From contig CM052357.1 in NCBI GenBank assembly GCA_028551475.1, positions 26,867,745 through 26,931,744 of the forward strand: a stretch of DNA of 64,000 nt, in the 5' to 3' direction. Below, one piece after another: positions 1 through 13,200 of the stretch; position 1 is the stretch's first letter, and each line of letters begins with the position of its first letter. Source of the stretch: Casuarina equisetifolia (lineage: Eukaryota > Streptophyta > Magnoliopsida > Fagales > Casuarinaceae). The notes below the pieces were generated by a model that was given only the letters and a program-made list of their open reading frames with translations, ran no database searches and was not told the DNA's origin. Made by a program: the position numbers and the translations under genes.

Positions 1-169
1 CTTATTAACTCATAAGCATGCAGGACCACAGACTTTTGAACACCTTTCTTTGATACCTATAGTCTAAGATTGAAAGTGGGCCGTACAGAAAGATAACTTA
101 GAGCAACGGACAAGGTGAGAGTGAGAGAGTGAGAGAAGAAAAGAGAAGTCGTAGGTTGATGAGGTTACT

Positions 170-1380
170 GACCATTATCTTCTGTGCTCAAACCATGATC
201 AGGATCATGATCATAATCGTAATCGTCATCATAATCTTCATAGGCATCATAGTCTTCGTCATAATCAACTCCATAACTTACTTTACGAGGCATGGTCCTA
301 GGAAGAGATAGAAAGAGAGAAGGAACCAATATCTAAATTAGAAAAGTAAGAAACAAACAATATTAACTTGCAAAATGAAACAACCCATCCTTGACCGCAG
401 ACCTACTTACACTAAAGATGTGGAACACCAAAAGGATGAGTAATCTAATAATGCTCCATTGACCAACCAAACCTTCTGTGTATTCACTATGTTATACTTC
501 GAGCCAATACAGCTTCAATCCTATAAGCGACAAGACCTATGAATGAGAAAGAACGTAGTTCCAGACCACATTGCTTTCTCTTTCTCCAAACATGAAAAAT
601 CTGCAGAACAAAAATTAATATAAAAATTTTAGTTATTGGCACAGCGGTGGTACGGCAATCATCTTATTTGGGTAGTACCGTTATACTAAATTTTAAATAT
701 TTATGCATAGACTATGAGGAATACCGTACTCACCTGTGCTTAAAGCAGCTAAAACTCATTGAGCCAATGGAAATAACTGTCATTATTCTCGGAGGAAAAT
801 ACAATATACAGCAGAGAAACTGAAAATTTTCTATCAGTTCTCTATTCTTCCGTTCATCTTCTCAGCAACCAAACGAGGAAAAGCAGCTAATTCATTGATC
901 TGATTGAAATAACTAACATTCTTGGGGGCGAAAGACGTAATACAGCAGGGAAAATAAAAACACTGCGTCATTCCTTATTTCTCCCTCGTCTTCTCAACAA
1001 CCAAACGAGTGGCTCAATTACGATGATCCCTGCACAGGTCATGGACACATGCATTAACACCAAGGAACACAAAATATTGAAAGAAAAAAAACTCAAACCT
1101 ATTGCACAAGCTTTTTTCGGAGCGATTCCCACCAATGGGCGGAGAAAATTCATGAACCCAACAATTCCGCCGGGAATTCCAAATAAAAGATTCGGAATTT
1201 CGATAAGGTACGAAGAGTTTAAACGCCGAAGGAAGTAAAGAACAAGAGGGAAAAAAAGAAAAAGAATCATAAAAGGGGAAAAGATTAGGGCTTTACCAGG
1301 TAGAAGGAGGATCCGAAGCAGGCAGCTACAAATGCATCTTCTTCTGCTTCCTTCCCTCTCTCTCTCCCTAAGTATAGACA
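170..1380 (-). CDS. HBS1-like translational GTPase, 5' end only (partial)
   Basis: The minus strand encodes a short first coding exon with ATG at 293-291, beginning MPRKVSYGVDYDEDYDAY and continuing as an acidic Asp/Tyr repeat to about 170-173, where a GT donor follows. This Met-Pro-Arg-Lys start plus Asp/Tyr run is what I recall of plant HBS1-like proteins, eRF1/Dom34-partner GTPases that rescue stalled ribosomes in the cytoplasm. The exon is preceded by a good acceptor (AG at 299-298). A probable 5' UTR exon lies at about 1297-1380 and ends in a GTAAAG donor, so a 5' UTR intron of about 1 kb spans 298-1296. The zinc finger and GTPase domains would lie left of the window. Identification rests on about 40 residues of low complexity, so another acidic-N-terminus protein is possible. 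Confidence 0.6.
1326..1337 (-). other. minimal upstream ORF (3 codons) in the HBS1-like 5' UTR exon
   Basis: On the minus strand the presumed 5' UTR exon contains ATG CAT TTG TAG, a three-codon reading frame upstream of the main ATG at 293. It lies before the GTAAAG donor at 1296-1295, so it would stay in the spliced leader. Any effect on translation is inference. Confidence 0.35.
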
Positions 1381-2540
1381 ACGTGTAGGAGATAGAATAA
1401 GTCGGTGAAACTATTTCTTCCTCTTTCCTTTTTCTTTTAGGCCAAGTAATAAGGTTTTTTTTTTTTTTTCAAATTTCTTGTGACATTATTCATTAAAAAA
1501 TTTACATATATTCTTCATGAAAATTATAAAAATCGAGAACTCGTCGACTATTTTAATAAAATAAATTAGTGACGGAACTGTAGAAGTAACATGTTTTGCA
1601 TATCTTTTTGTATTCCTCTTCGGCATGCAATGGGTTAGCAAGCTTTCCAAGAATTGCCTTCCAAGAGTTGGTTTTATACCAAATTTCATAAAACAATATC
1701 ACGTTCCGAAATAACTGTTGGGATTTTAAATAATTAATAAGGAGGGGGTCTAGTAATAGAAAACACTATAAAGAAGAAATTTGTAATTCCTTAATGGTTT
1801 ATTAATGAAAAGGAGAAGGGACCAATATTAGCTGGTTATGTAAGACGAATTTGTCTAAACTACTCAAACTTTGTATCTTTGGTGTTTTATGCTTGCCTGT
1901 ACACCTGTTATTGTGTGATGCAATACTTTTGCTCCAACAAAGACATTATTCACCGCTTGCCTTTTTCCCATTTTATATCAACCCTAAAGCATATATAAAC
2001 AAAGAATGTAGAAAAACAGGTACATTTGTGAAATTGATTGTGATTCGTCATGTGTTTGAGCAAGGAAGATGAATTCTACAAGTAAATGGACGAAATACAA
2101 AACATGGAAATTATGGAGGTTTTGAATCTTCAGATCCTTCAAGACCTCATTTGGACACAAATTTGTTCGAATGGGAGCAACGCGCTCTCCAATAGAATAT
2201 GATCTATCCAGGCTCATGTCAAAGTAGAGTAACCAATATAAGTTGTGGAATGCTGACATGGATATTTGGAACCACAAGCATTATCCATTCTTTTGGACAT
2301 ATTCACATACCATTCGTAACATTGCATTCTTGAGATTCTCACCCTTTATATAAATAGCAAAACTGAAATGTTCTGATAGGCTCACAAAATACACCTCGAG
2401 AGAAAAGAAAGGAAGGAGGAGATATTTAGAGGAAATCATCTTCAACCTTACAAATTCAAAACTTGGCGGACAATACTCGTTGGCAATGCCCTACCAAAAA
2501 ATAAAGAAAAAGAGGGGCAACCTTTTCAAATCTAATAACA
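1381..2540. other. intergenic: HBS1-like upstream region and PWP1 3' flank
   Basis: AT-rich spacer between the 5' end of the HBS1-like gene and the stop of the PWP1 gene, both on the minus strand. It should hold the HBS1-like promoter and the PWP1 3' UTR. The short open frames here show no recognisable protein family. No repeat or RNA gene was recognised. Confidence 0.5.
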
Positions 2541-5500
2541 TCATGGTCTTGATTGAGGCCGGCTCTGCCTGCTGTGATTCCCAAATCTTCGAGACACTGC
2601 TTCATCAGATAATGTGTCCCACACCTAGAAGTTTGCAGTGATAACAATCAACATCATCAATTAAACAACTTCAGGAAAACAAAGTTCAACGACATAACAA
2701 AATATCAAAAAAAAATCCACTCACTTGCATCCTTCCTTTAGAGCCTCCCATAGCAAGCAAAAAGGGGCTGTCTTCTGAGAAGGAAATGGAAAAGATAGCT
2801 CCCTAACAACATTCAGGAACAAGCATGAGAATCTATCTAGTGAAATAAAGCTTAAAAAAAATATGGGTTTGCCAAATGCTTCTTTACTTCATGATATCAG
2901 ATTCAGATACAACAAAAATGGCAATAATCACTTACTAATTTAGGATTTATGGATGCAACAGATGAGGGTTGATTGTTAGATAAGTCCCAAAGCTTTACCT
3001 GCATCGGAAGAGGACAGCCAACAAAAAAAGTTACTACAGTGTTCAGGGAGGGGCACCTTAAAAAATATTAAAATAACAACAAAAAGGATCTACAATACCG
3101 TTACCATTTTATCTTCCGAACCAGTTGCAAGAAGCTGTGAAGAACCCATCACAAGGGAAAGTTACAATTAGGAAGTGAATCATCTAGATGATCTAACCAA
3201 AATGTTTTGTTGGGGGAGGAAATGCTGGTACATACATTAGGTGCAGAGGGATTGTAGGCAACAGCGCAAACAGCTTTGTCATGCGCATGGAGAGTAAAAC
3301 TTGGTTTTGACTCAGAAGCTGCATCAGACGTGGCAGCCCGGACATCCAAACCTTGGACAGTACCATCTTCAAGACTCACCTAGTAAGACATTTGAATAGT
3401 TATGAATAGATCTTACTACCTTTCTGACCAAATGAAATAAGGTCTAAAATTCTTAGATACAACACCAGTGTCCTCGGACAAATTTTGCTTACTTAAAAAG
3501 AAAGAAAAAAAATAGTTGAAATCACCAACTGGAAGATAGTTCTCAGATAAGAGGCTAAAGCACTTACCACAAATGAGTGCTCGCTGTGTGGATCCCATGC
3601 CAAGCTTTCTACATCAGCTGCAACTGACCATTTATAACCAGAATGTTCTGGCATTCTGCCATCCCTCTGCAATGCAGGAATATCATAGTCAGTTTATGCC
3701 AAATTTCTCTGCTCATAGTTGCTATAATCCACCAAATTACTTTATCAGATAATAGAAGACATCTTCGTCATACTTATAGAGAATCTATTAATTGATAAGA
3801 AGAAAATGTTATGAACCCCTAATTTGTTTTATTTGCTTTTGAAAAAAGAGATTGCACCCAAATTGACACATTTCTCATATAACATATCCACCCAAAATAG
3901 GATTAGAAGCTTTATCAATCGATATCTTATACAAGGGAATATAAACACGACTACATTTATAGCGATTTTGTAGAAATCTAAGTCGATAAAAAACAGTACA
4001 AATTGAACAGATGAAGTCAAGCCCCTGAACTCTCAAGACACTCATCTCAAGCAAACAAGTCCTTCATTAGGGGCTTATGTGCGGATGCACATACGCACAC
4101 ACAACTGACATGAGGATGGTCCATTGAAAAACAGAAAAACAAGTAACGCAGATTCCATTACCATGACAACTGTATGATCAAAAGATCCACTAAGAAGTAC
4201 TTGGGGAGCATGATGATTCCATGCAACTGCTTGGACCTGCAATGATTAGGTGGAAGAAGGTAAGAATAGAAATACAATAGACTTTACTACAGCAGAGTTC
4301 CTTCAGATTTCATTGTACTAATGATGCACCACGTGGCACCAAAATTTCCTGCATTCAAGTTTATGCTGGGACTTCAACATTCCATCTATGCACAAATATC
4401 ACATGACTATGGGCAAATGCCTGCCTGTGTGTGTACTAACACAGTCCCAAAGATACAAACTTGTTTGTGTCCTAACATCAATTTTAGCCCCACAATGTTA
4501 AATGCCTAAAACTTTGCCAAATGGTGCATTTAATGGTTCTTAACCAAATGGAGGATGGTAAAATCTATTAACCACTTATCCAAAAGTAGTCACCCAAAGT
4601 TGAATTCCGCACAGTACAACAGTTCATCTTGTTTAATATAGATACATATGCATAGTGATCTCTCTCTGGCTTTTGAATGAGAATGATTATAGGTCACTTG
4701 CGCGCATGAAGGCTGCCAGCATCTTAGTGTCAGTACCTCTCCCCCATCAGCCCTTTTTGTCTATAATACAGAGGAGCCATCAAATTATTTACCAACCATC
4801 AGTCATTTTTTTTCTTTTTTTCAAACAAAGCAAACTCATTCGTAATACCAAAACCTGAACAGTTAGCTTGTAAAGATACAACCCCCTGCAGAACAGAGAA
4901 TTTACTTCAATTATCATTTTCATTAGAATGCCACCCTTAATTTATCTAACGATTGTTTAGTACCATCCCCTCAATACAGCACCAAAAGGAGCTTCTAAGA
5001 TCACACTTATTTCATAACTCATTAAGGGAAGGTAGATAGAAACAAACTTCTCCTTTATTACTCGAGTCTATCATGAATAGAAAATCTACATAATTAATGA
5101 CTACTTCTGACCTTGTCAGTGTGATGCTCCATGGTTATATCACATTTACCAACAGCTACATCCCAGATCTTCACTCGTTTGTCAGCGCTTGCACTAGCAA
5201 GTATATTCCTGTTTTTGGTTCAATTGAGGGGAAAAAAGAAGCAAAACGTAAACAGAGAATTATAATGTAAGCATCCAAACCAAAAAGGGCCAAAAGGGTA
5301 GATGGTGACCTGTACTCCTTGTTCCAAGCAAGACCAAGGACTGGACCCTTGTGACTGTCTTTTTTGTACTTGGTTGATATCTAACAGAGCAGATGGAAAA
5401 TTGTTAAACAAAATCTCGAAATATATTTCATATTTTTCATGCATATGAAACTACAACTCAGTCAGAAGATGGGAGACATACGAAGAAGACAAATCTTAAT

Positions 5501-8500
5501 TTGAAATTACTGTAAATTTTAATTGATGACATTTTTCTTCCAGTTCGTACTCCATTTTAATTAGATAAATATGAGCTAGGATCGGCATTTTCACCACTAT
5601 CAAGAGCCCTTCAACTATTTGTGTCCATAAGAAAAATTGCCCAAAATTCTAGAAGCTTAAGAGGATCCAATATAGTTATATACAATGTAGCACTATGCTT
5701 GCCTGCCCAAAGATGGCTCATAAAGAAAGCCAGGCTATGCTGTGCCTATAAATCATAGGCCAAATTCACCAAGTATTGGCACTCAATCAGACTATTGACA
5801 TTTCACTGGTACAAAAGTAAATGCTTTCTGGGTCTTTGTAATTTCTTGAATTATTAGGACACAAGGTTTCAGTTTAACAATAATTGGCTCTTGCCAAAGA
5901 AACAGGGAACTGGGAAATTCTCCCGTGCAATTCAGGGGGAAAATAAGATAAATGGAAACTATGAACACACAAGGCCACATCACCAGAAATATGGTTCACA
6001 CGAGAAATTTTTTTAGGCAGCAATATAGATAAGAGTTAAGTGACAAACCTTCTTTCCCTTTTCCTTCTTTCTCTTCTCTTTCTTCTCGGAGATGCCACCT
6101 AATACTTTATATGGTTGTACTTCATTTTTCTAAGAACAAGAGAACCAAATAAGACAATTAGCAACAACAGCACAACTCAAACAATAGTTCAAAAATATAT
6201 CAACATCAACAACTAACATACAATGTCAAGGTCCCATATTTCAATAGATGGTTCCATTGAGCCAACTGCAATGAAATTCCCTGCCAACATGAAAATAGAC
6301 ATTGAAGACATAACAACTGCAGAAATTTTAATTGAAAAAAGAAAATCGAAGCTTCCACTATAATATCTCAGCCACTAGCAGTGGCAACAATCCTTTTTGA
6401 TATGAGCGTATCAATGCACCAAAAGCAAATGGTTAAGATCTATGATATGCCACGTGAGGCTAACAATTTAATAACTACATGCAGCTCATTTTGAGCTCAG
6501 TGGCAAACTTCTTTGGGTTTAAGCACTTGAGACGCTATACTTCGTTTGAACAAATATAGGTGAACATTTCCAAGAACAATTGCCTAGATTCCTTTCCAAA
6601 CTAGACATAAGAGCCATACTAGCAGTCTGAATAAAAAATGGCTCCCGCCCAATATCAAATATATAGCTAGTCCTCAAACAACTTTGTTTCGTAGAAGCAA
6701 CCAAGTTCATTTAACAAGAAAAAGAAAACCAAAAAATTGGAATTCAATTTAATTTTACGTAGCTTCACTAGGCATATGCTTTTGCTTATATTTTTATCAG
6801 AACAAAATTACAACTTGAATCAGGTCTCAATCCTGACAAGACCTTTGACAGCCATATTTTCATTTCATTATGAAAGACGAACTAGATGTAGAAATAAAAA
6901 AGCATCATTGGTCTTAGCATGAATTACAAAATTAAAAAAAAAAAAATCGGTATATCACACCTTTTTCTCCTCCTTTAAGTGGACAGTCAAGCCATGCAAT
7001 ACAAAGTGGATCCATACAAAGGTTGATTTCATGGAGGACATACATGTTTGGATCTCCATCACCGGAATCCTCATAGATCCAAACCTGCAGCAGACAGCAG
7101 GAACATTCAGGAGTGCCTGAAGAATTGGGGTGTTTCCATACATGGCTAGGCTTGCATTGGCCTGTGCTCCTTGGGTTCAGGGTTGGGGGTTGAGAGGGAG
7201 AGAGGTAAGGAGAGAGAGAAAGAGGAAGGGAGAGAGAGAGATAGAGATTATTTTTCAGCTATTACATACCTCAAGTTGACTAAATTCGTCATGATCACTA
7301 CGTGCACAAACTAAGACAGCATCCGTTGGATTGATGGTCAAGTCCTCAACCTCTTCGGAATCTTCATCCTGAAAAAGGAGAAAAAGAAAAATGATCTTCT
7401 AGTGCCATAAGGCAGACAAACAATAAAAGCTGTGCCTTGAGAATTAAACTTACGCCATTGTCTTTCAGATACGGATCCATCTCATTACTTGGGTAGTAGA
7501 GGTTCCCAAGCCCCTTGCCAAATGGGTCAATGCCTGAGGTAAGCCATGAGAGTGCGACTAATGACGTCCATTGATAAAATACACGCTAAGCACAAAAATG
7601 ATGTTTTCAACAAAATGATGTTTCTACAAAGGAATTTTTGCAAGTCACTCAATGTTATTGATTTTATGATGCTTTATGTGCAACAAAGATCAAGATTTGA
7701 TGGTCCATTTTGACACTTCAACCTTAAAGAGAAGAAGATATAAAACTTGGGACAAGAAGACACGGAGAGAAACAGAGAGGAAAACTGAAAACTAAACAAA
7801 TGGGATACCATCTTCCTCGTCATCATACTGGTCCAGGCCAAGACCCCCCAAAGCTTTGTTTACATCATCAAAGCTGGTCACCGACTTTGCATGACTAGAG
7901 GTTCTGCCAAGTGCTTCTGCCACCTCTAATGCCCGGGCAGCATCGTCAATCTGTCTAGCACCGTCAAGATCCATCTCTTCATCATGTTCTTCACTTTCAT
8001 CATCTCCGCTGCATAACCCAAGAGCCTCTCCATAAGCATACAAAGCCAGAAACTAGACAACACTCATAGGACAACATCATGTCTCCAGAAACAGATACTT
8101 TTATTCCCATATACCCATCTTTGCTTGGTTGCACATGTTCATTTGTGAAACACATGCATGCACACTATTCCAAAAAACTAGTCTCAAAAGCTGAAACCGA
8201 AGAACTCTATAAAAATATTCACCAAAAGCATCAAATTTTCGGAAGCGTGTGTTTTCTAAGCATGTTATTTCCTTAGTTATAAACTTTCCCTTAAAGGATT
8301 AGCGAGAAATCAAACAAAATCACGGACCAAAGGCGAAAGATAACTTCTTATTAAGCAACAAATGGGCAGGAATTCCGCAAATCCTTCACCCAAGCATAAA
8401 TAAGTTCAATTTATGAACATTAACAGCATTCAATAAGAATAACGAAGCAAAAAGCAGTTACGTTCCGTACCCTAGCTCAAAATCGCCGGACTCAATCATC

Positions 8501-8589
8501 TCGTAGATTTCTTCTTTGGAAGGAGGGTCGGCCTCGGCAGGCTGAGGCTTCGCTGCGCCTTTCGGCAACCAAGCAATGGACGATATCAT
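2541..8589 (-). CDS. PWP1: PWP1-like (periodic tryptophan protein 1) WD40 protein
   Basis: Complete 16-exon gene, 503 aa. Exons in coding order: 8589-8462, 8008-7809, 7533-7454, 7368-7270, 7084-6961, 6280-6222, 6129-6049, 5380-5310, 5208-5112, 4236-4162, 3666-3568, 3379-3236, 3134-3105, 2998-2936, 2802-2725, 2624-2541. All junctions are GT-AG and the phases close exactly. The N-terminus (MISSIAWLPKGAAKPQPAEA) and the segment GLGNLYYPSNEMDPYLKDNG match PWP1. An acidic stretch follows at residues 43-110. WD motifs then appear (IWDLDI about 225-230, IWDVAV, WDPHSEH, LWDLSNN, VWDTLSD), with a Lys-rich insertion (EKKEKRKKEKGKK) ending at 257. Yeast Pwp1 is a nucleolar protein needed for pre-rRNA processing and 60S subunit assembly; that role is inferred here. 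Exon 1 donor/exon 2 acceptor is the least certain junction: acceptors at 8009 and upstream were compared and only 8009 keeps phase. Confidence 0.94.
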
Positions 8590-10248
8590 TGCTGCGTATG
8601 TGAGAGTGCGGACAAGCTAATGGAAGAGAGAAGTTTTCTTCCTCTGGCTGCTTCCCTCGGGGGGAAGATGGTTTAATGGGGTTTCAGAGAAAAACCTGAA
8701 GCCTACTTGGCAGAGGGTTTATTGGAAACGAGACGATGCTTGCGGATTCACCCTTGAGCTTCTTCTTATTATTTTCCTTCGTATCTCTTCCTATTTTTTT
8801 CTTTTTTTCTTTTTTTCTTTTTCTTTTTTCCTTTTCTTGCCTTTTTCTTTTGGACGTAATATGGGAAAAAAAAAAGAGATCTAGGAATTAAAATGATGAG
8901 ACCTACAACATAATACCGTAATAATGAAGCAGTCAAATTAGCAACAAAATCATAATTAAAATATTTAAAAATTCAACTCAAAAGTCTTAATAATATTTTA
9001 TTTATTTAAATTTTACTATAATAAATTATACTATAACTTTTGTTTTACACACGTGTCCTGATATTAGATTCAAGTTATATTGAGTGTAACAAATTTAACA
9101 TGTGTTTAACTATCAAGTTATAAATCTAAACCTAAAAATTAGCTTCAAAATTTAAAAAATATTTATTTATTTAAATTTCATAATAAAGGATCATGTTGTA
9201 AAACTTCATCTTATACACATCATTCTTTTATGAAAAAATAAAATATATTAAAATTGATAATTATTTTACAAAACAAAAAATTTAAGATGACTTAATTATG
9301 ATAATAGAAATATATTCACAAAGCCAAGGACAACTTTCATATTTATTGAATAAACTTTGTGTTATCAACTTTTATAGACCTTTAGTTCAAGGGGAGTTCA
9401 AATGAAAACAAGAAAATTCCACATTATTTCCAATATGATCAAGTTGCAATATTCTAGAGAATCGCTCTATATTTAGACCACGAGTATATGATCATAGGAA
9501 TTGTTGTAATATTCCACTGTTTTCCTTGATTATAATTAGAATTAATACTTTCTTAAATACTCCTTTTACTACACGTATTTATGGTTAATGCAGAAATTCC
9601 CTTGGATTCAATTTTGGTCTTCTCTAAACTAGCCCTTTCGATCTTAGAATTTGTTAAAAAATACTAAACTCCTTTTTTTTGTTTAAAAAAAAGAAAGCGA
9701 AAGACTTAATAAATCGTTATCTAATACATTCCTTAATTCAAGAGCTACTTTATAAGTGATAAAAAAAATAAAACTGATTTATGATAAACTGTTATAATCG
9801 AACAATTTAATATGCAGTATTTACTGACAAATTTAACTTCTTTCTTTTTAAAATTAACTAATAAAAAAGTAAGATACATGAACATATAAAATAATTATGT
9901 TAATATTAAATTAGGTAAGCATAAAAGATAAAGAAATTTCTATCTTAGATGAAATAAGATAAGAGTTATAATTACTTGTATGCAAATACTAATTGGGACG
10001 ACAGCGATAATTCTCGCAGCAATCTTTCTTGGGCACGAAAATAGGGTCTCAGAACCACAAATTATTTATAAAAAAATAACGGTGTCTATACAGAAGTGAT
10101 GATATATTTTCTTTTCTTACAACATTTCCTTCACCTTTACAACTAGAAACAACCACCTCTTTCTACACAAAAATAATGTGAATTCGACATTGTGTGATAT
10201 ATGATCGGAACAAGTTTCTCGTTGTTATGCAGCAGGGGAAAGTTTGGA
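8590..10248. other. intergenic: PWP1 promoter and ABC1K 3' flank
   Basis: The first about 100 bp upstream of the PWP1 ATG is the likely 5' UTR, followed by a pyrimidine-rich stretch (8755-8850). The remainder to 10,248 is very AT-rich with no coding potential, RNA gene or transposon that I recognise. Confidence 0.5.
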
Positions 10249-13200
10249 CTACCTATCACCTAAAACGGATTCACTCCAGGAAAGCATGAGATCCCGAACA
10301 ACGTTTGGAAAGTCTGCAAGTAACAGCATAGAATTTTGAGTTGCAAATGAGAGACAAGGTTCCGGTTGCATCATTAATTGGTCATTTATGTTCTAAGTGT
10401 TTAATGATACCTACCTTGTACTACTTCTACAGCTACAGATGGTAAATCGACATCACTTTCAACCAGTCTATAAACATCCACAAGCTGTAGCAGAGACATT
10501 CAGAGATTTAGAATTCTTAAAACCGGATACTATGAATGAAAACTAAAGTTATTTTCAGATATACAGACCTCCTGGATGTGAAGCCTTGAGTCTTCAGTCA
10601 AAGCAAGAAGAAGCTGTCTACGTATTCCTTCATCAACAAGAACAAGGCGAGCCCCATCTTTGAGTGTATCCGTGAGGTCAAGTTTTCTTTGAACTTGATA
10701 TCCTCTTGAACTTTGCCTGCACACACAAGGTCCGAGTCAAAATGGTTCCTAAAACTCCCACGTGTGATAAGAAACAATGGAAGTAGGGAGCCATGACAAG
10801 ATACAGACTTGTCCTTTACTTGGAAGGCGGGGTTGCTGCTCATCTTTGTGACATTTTCTTTCGCAAGAACGATAAGGTTTTCAAGCCGTTTCCACTGGAA
10901 AAGACCATCTTTGAACAGAACCTAAATCAAAGCACATCATACATGACTAACTGGATCAACAATTATATTTTTGAGCAAGTAGGACATGGCCAATTGAAAT
11001 GTGGAAGAACGTATAACACTAACGAAGAACCAATATGGAACCTGTATTTTAAAGATTGATATAAGGGGGAAAAAGAAGATAACGTGAAAATATGCATGAG
11101 ATAGGCTCTCTTCCTTAAACTATACATATTCAACTTCAAACAAATTCTGAAGAAAATGAACTTCAAAAGAAGAATAGATTTGTTACTGACCTGTATGAGT
11201 CGTTCCCGTAGAGCAGGATTTGGGTCTGTTAGGAGCCGCTTTGCAATATATGGATATGCAACCTATTTGATTAATTAACCTTAGCAATGGTACGAAAAGA
11301 GAAAGCAGGGTAAAACCTGGAACATTGCATATATTGAAGCAACTGCTTCTATCATGGCAACAAGCAAATCATATTTGTAAAGTAGCTCGCTACTAAAAGT
11401 CTGTACAAAAACAAATTGGTGATATCTACAAGAAAAACAAACCACTACGATCCTCATCACTAAGGTATTAATAAAAGATACGATTGCAACCTAGCCTAAG
11501 CCAAGGTAGCAGTGGGTACAATATTGACAAGGTAAACTGGAGCTCATTGTATTAGAGTTTTCGGTAGTAAGCTCTAGATTATCCATTAGCATCAAAAATA
11601 AAATATTATTAGTAACCCATTTCATTTCGAATATGTCAATAACTTCTAAACACAACAGTTACTAATTCAAAAGAAGATATAATACCCAAATAAAAACAAG
11701 GAAAACAAGAAGCTTTATCCTTACTTCCAGAAATTTGAAGTCTGGCTTTAGAGTGAAACAGATTCCCTCTTGAGTCAACAAGGAACGGATGACAAGTGAA
11801 AACCTCTCTGGTATGCGGATGGGATAATTGTAAACCAGTTGATTAAATTTCCCTGCAGCAGATAGGGCACATGCATGAAACATATTATCACAAAAACTAA
11901 AAAAAAAAAAGTTAGGCAGTAAATTAAACTGAGGTAGCAAATGGGGACCAAATAGTAAATTACATCAGGATGATCTTTGAATTCTCCAACAAACTCAGAA
12001 CATTTGAACACGTTAAACAAGCATGTGAAACATTTATTTACTGGGACAAATCATTGAAATATTATTTTGTCCTCCTAAATCATGTCAGAAGCAGTTGAAA
12101 TATCTGAAAGGGTCACTTTGAGAGAGAGAGAGAGAGAGAACCAGTAACACTTCGAAAATTAAAATCAGAGAGTCCTTTTCCAGAAGAGTTCTGCCAAATC
12201 GCTTCTAAAGCTGGGATTATGGGAGAGACATCAGTTCCAGGAGCCAGGAAGCCAAGCCTGGTGAAATCATTTGCCATCTCAACATAGTCCTCATTTACAG
12301 CATGGACAACAGCATCAATCAAGATCTGTTTATTTTGCTGAAAGATTGAAAGGCAATCGTTATATGGGTGATGGAAAGCTTCAACATCCAAAATGAAACT
12401 GTCCACAAGATAAAGAAAACATGGCGGACTCTTAATCTTAAATGGTTGTTCTATCAGATGAGTATGGGAGTTTTTCATTTGACAAAGGAGTACGTGAATC
12501 AGTAAAAAGTCAATTTCATGTCTGCATATGTCAAAATATGTTAATTGTAATTGGCTGATTCATAGGTTGCAATGTGCTTGTGCCGTGATTGAAGGCGGTC
12601 ATAAAAATTACTCAATGAAGTCAGATGCATGCAAGCGAACTTATTATCCACCCAAAATAAATCCTTACCTGACTAAGCACTGCGACATTGCCAAAGTCCA
12701 CATATGCAATACGTCCATCTCGCATGGCAAAAATGTTTCCAGGGTGTGGATCTCCATGAAACAACCCAAATTCTAGCAATTGCCGCAAAGCAGCACTAAC
12801 TCCGACAGTTAGAAATCCATTTACATCAATGCCACCTTCCTTAATAGCCTGATTTACAAAGAAAAAGTATTATTAATATCCTAACTTATATCTGTTGCTT
12901 TGCAATGTAAATAAAGAAGAAAACATTATCATCCATCTGGATAGACAAACCTGCGGATTAGTGCAGCGGATGCCATCTATCCACTCCATCACAAGAACAC
13001 GTGACCCAGAAAGCGGTTTGTAAACCCTGGGAATTTTTACAGTTGGATCATCTTTGAAGTTCTCAAGAAAATCTTCAATATTGCGGGCTTCCTGAATTAG
13101 GGGGGTAAAAAAAAGGGAATGTTACATGTAATCAAATATAACTGTAAAACAAATTTCTGAAAGAATCCGCACCAGTAGCCCAATGATCATGCAAGTGATG

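Noticed and set aside
129..311. 60-codon plus-strand frame rich in Ile/Val
   Set aside because: It is the complement of the acidic Asp/Tyr exon of the HBS1-like gene. The minus-strand reading has the recognisable start and splice sites.
968..1381. 137-codon hydrophobic frame on the minus strand
   Set aside because: It covers the presumed 5' UTR exon and intron of the HBS1-like gene, has no recognisable family, and starts in the leader.
2456..2647. 63-codon minus-strand frame at the PWP1 3' end
   Set aside because: Wrong frame. The spliced PWP1 frame reads VWDTLSDEAVSRRF and stops at 2541.
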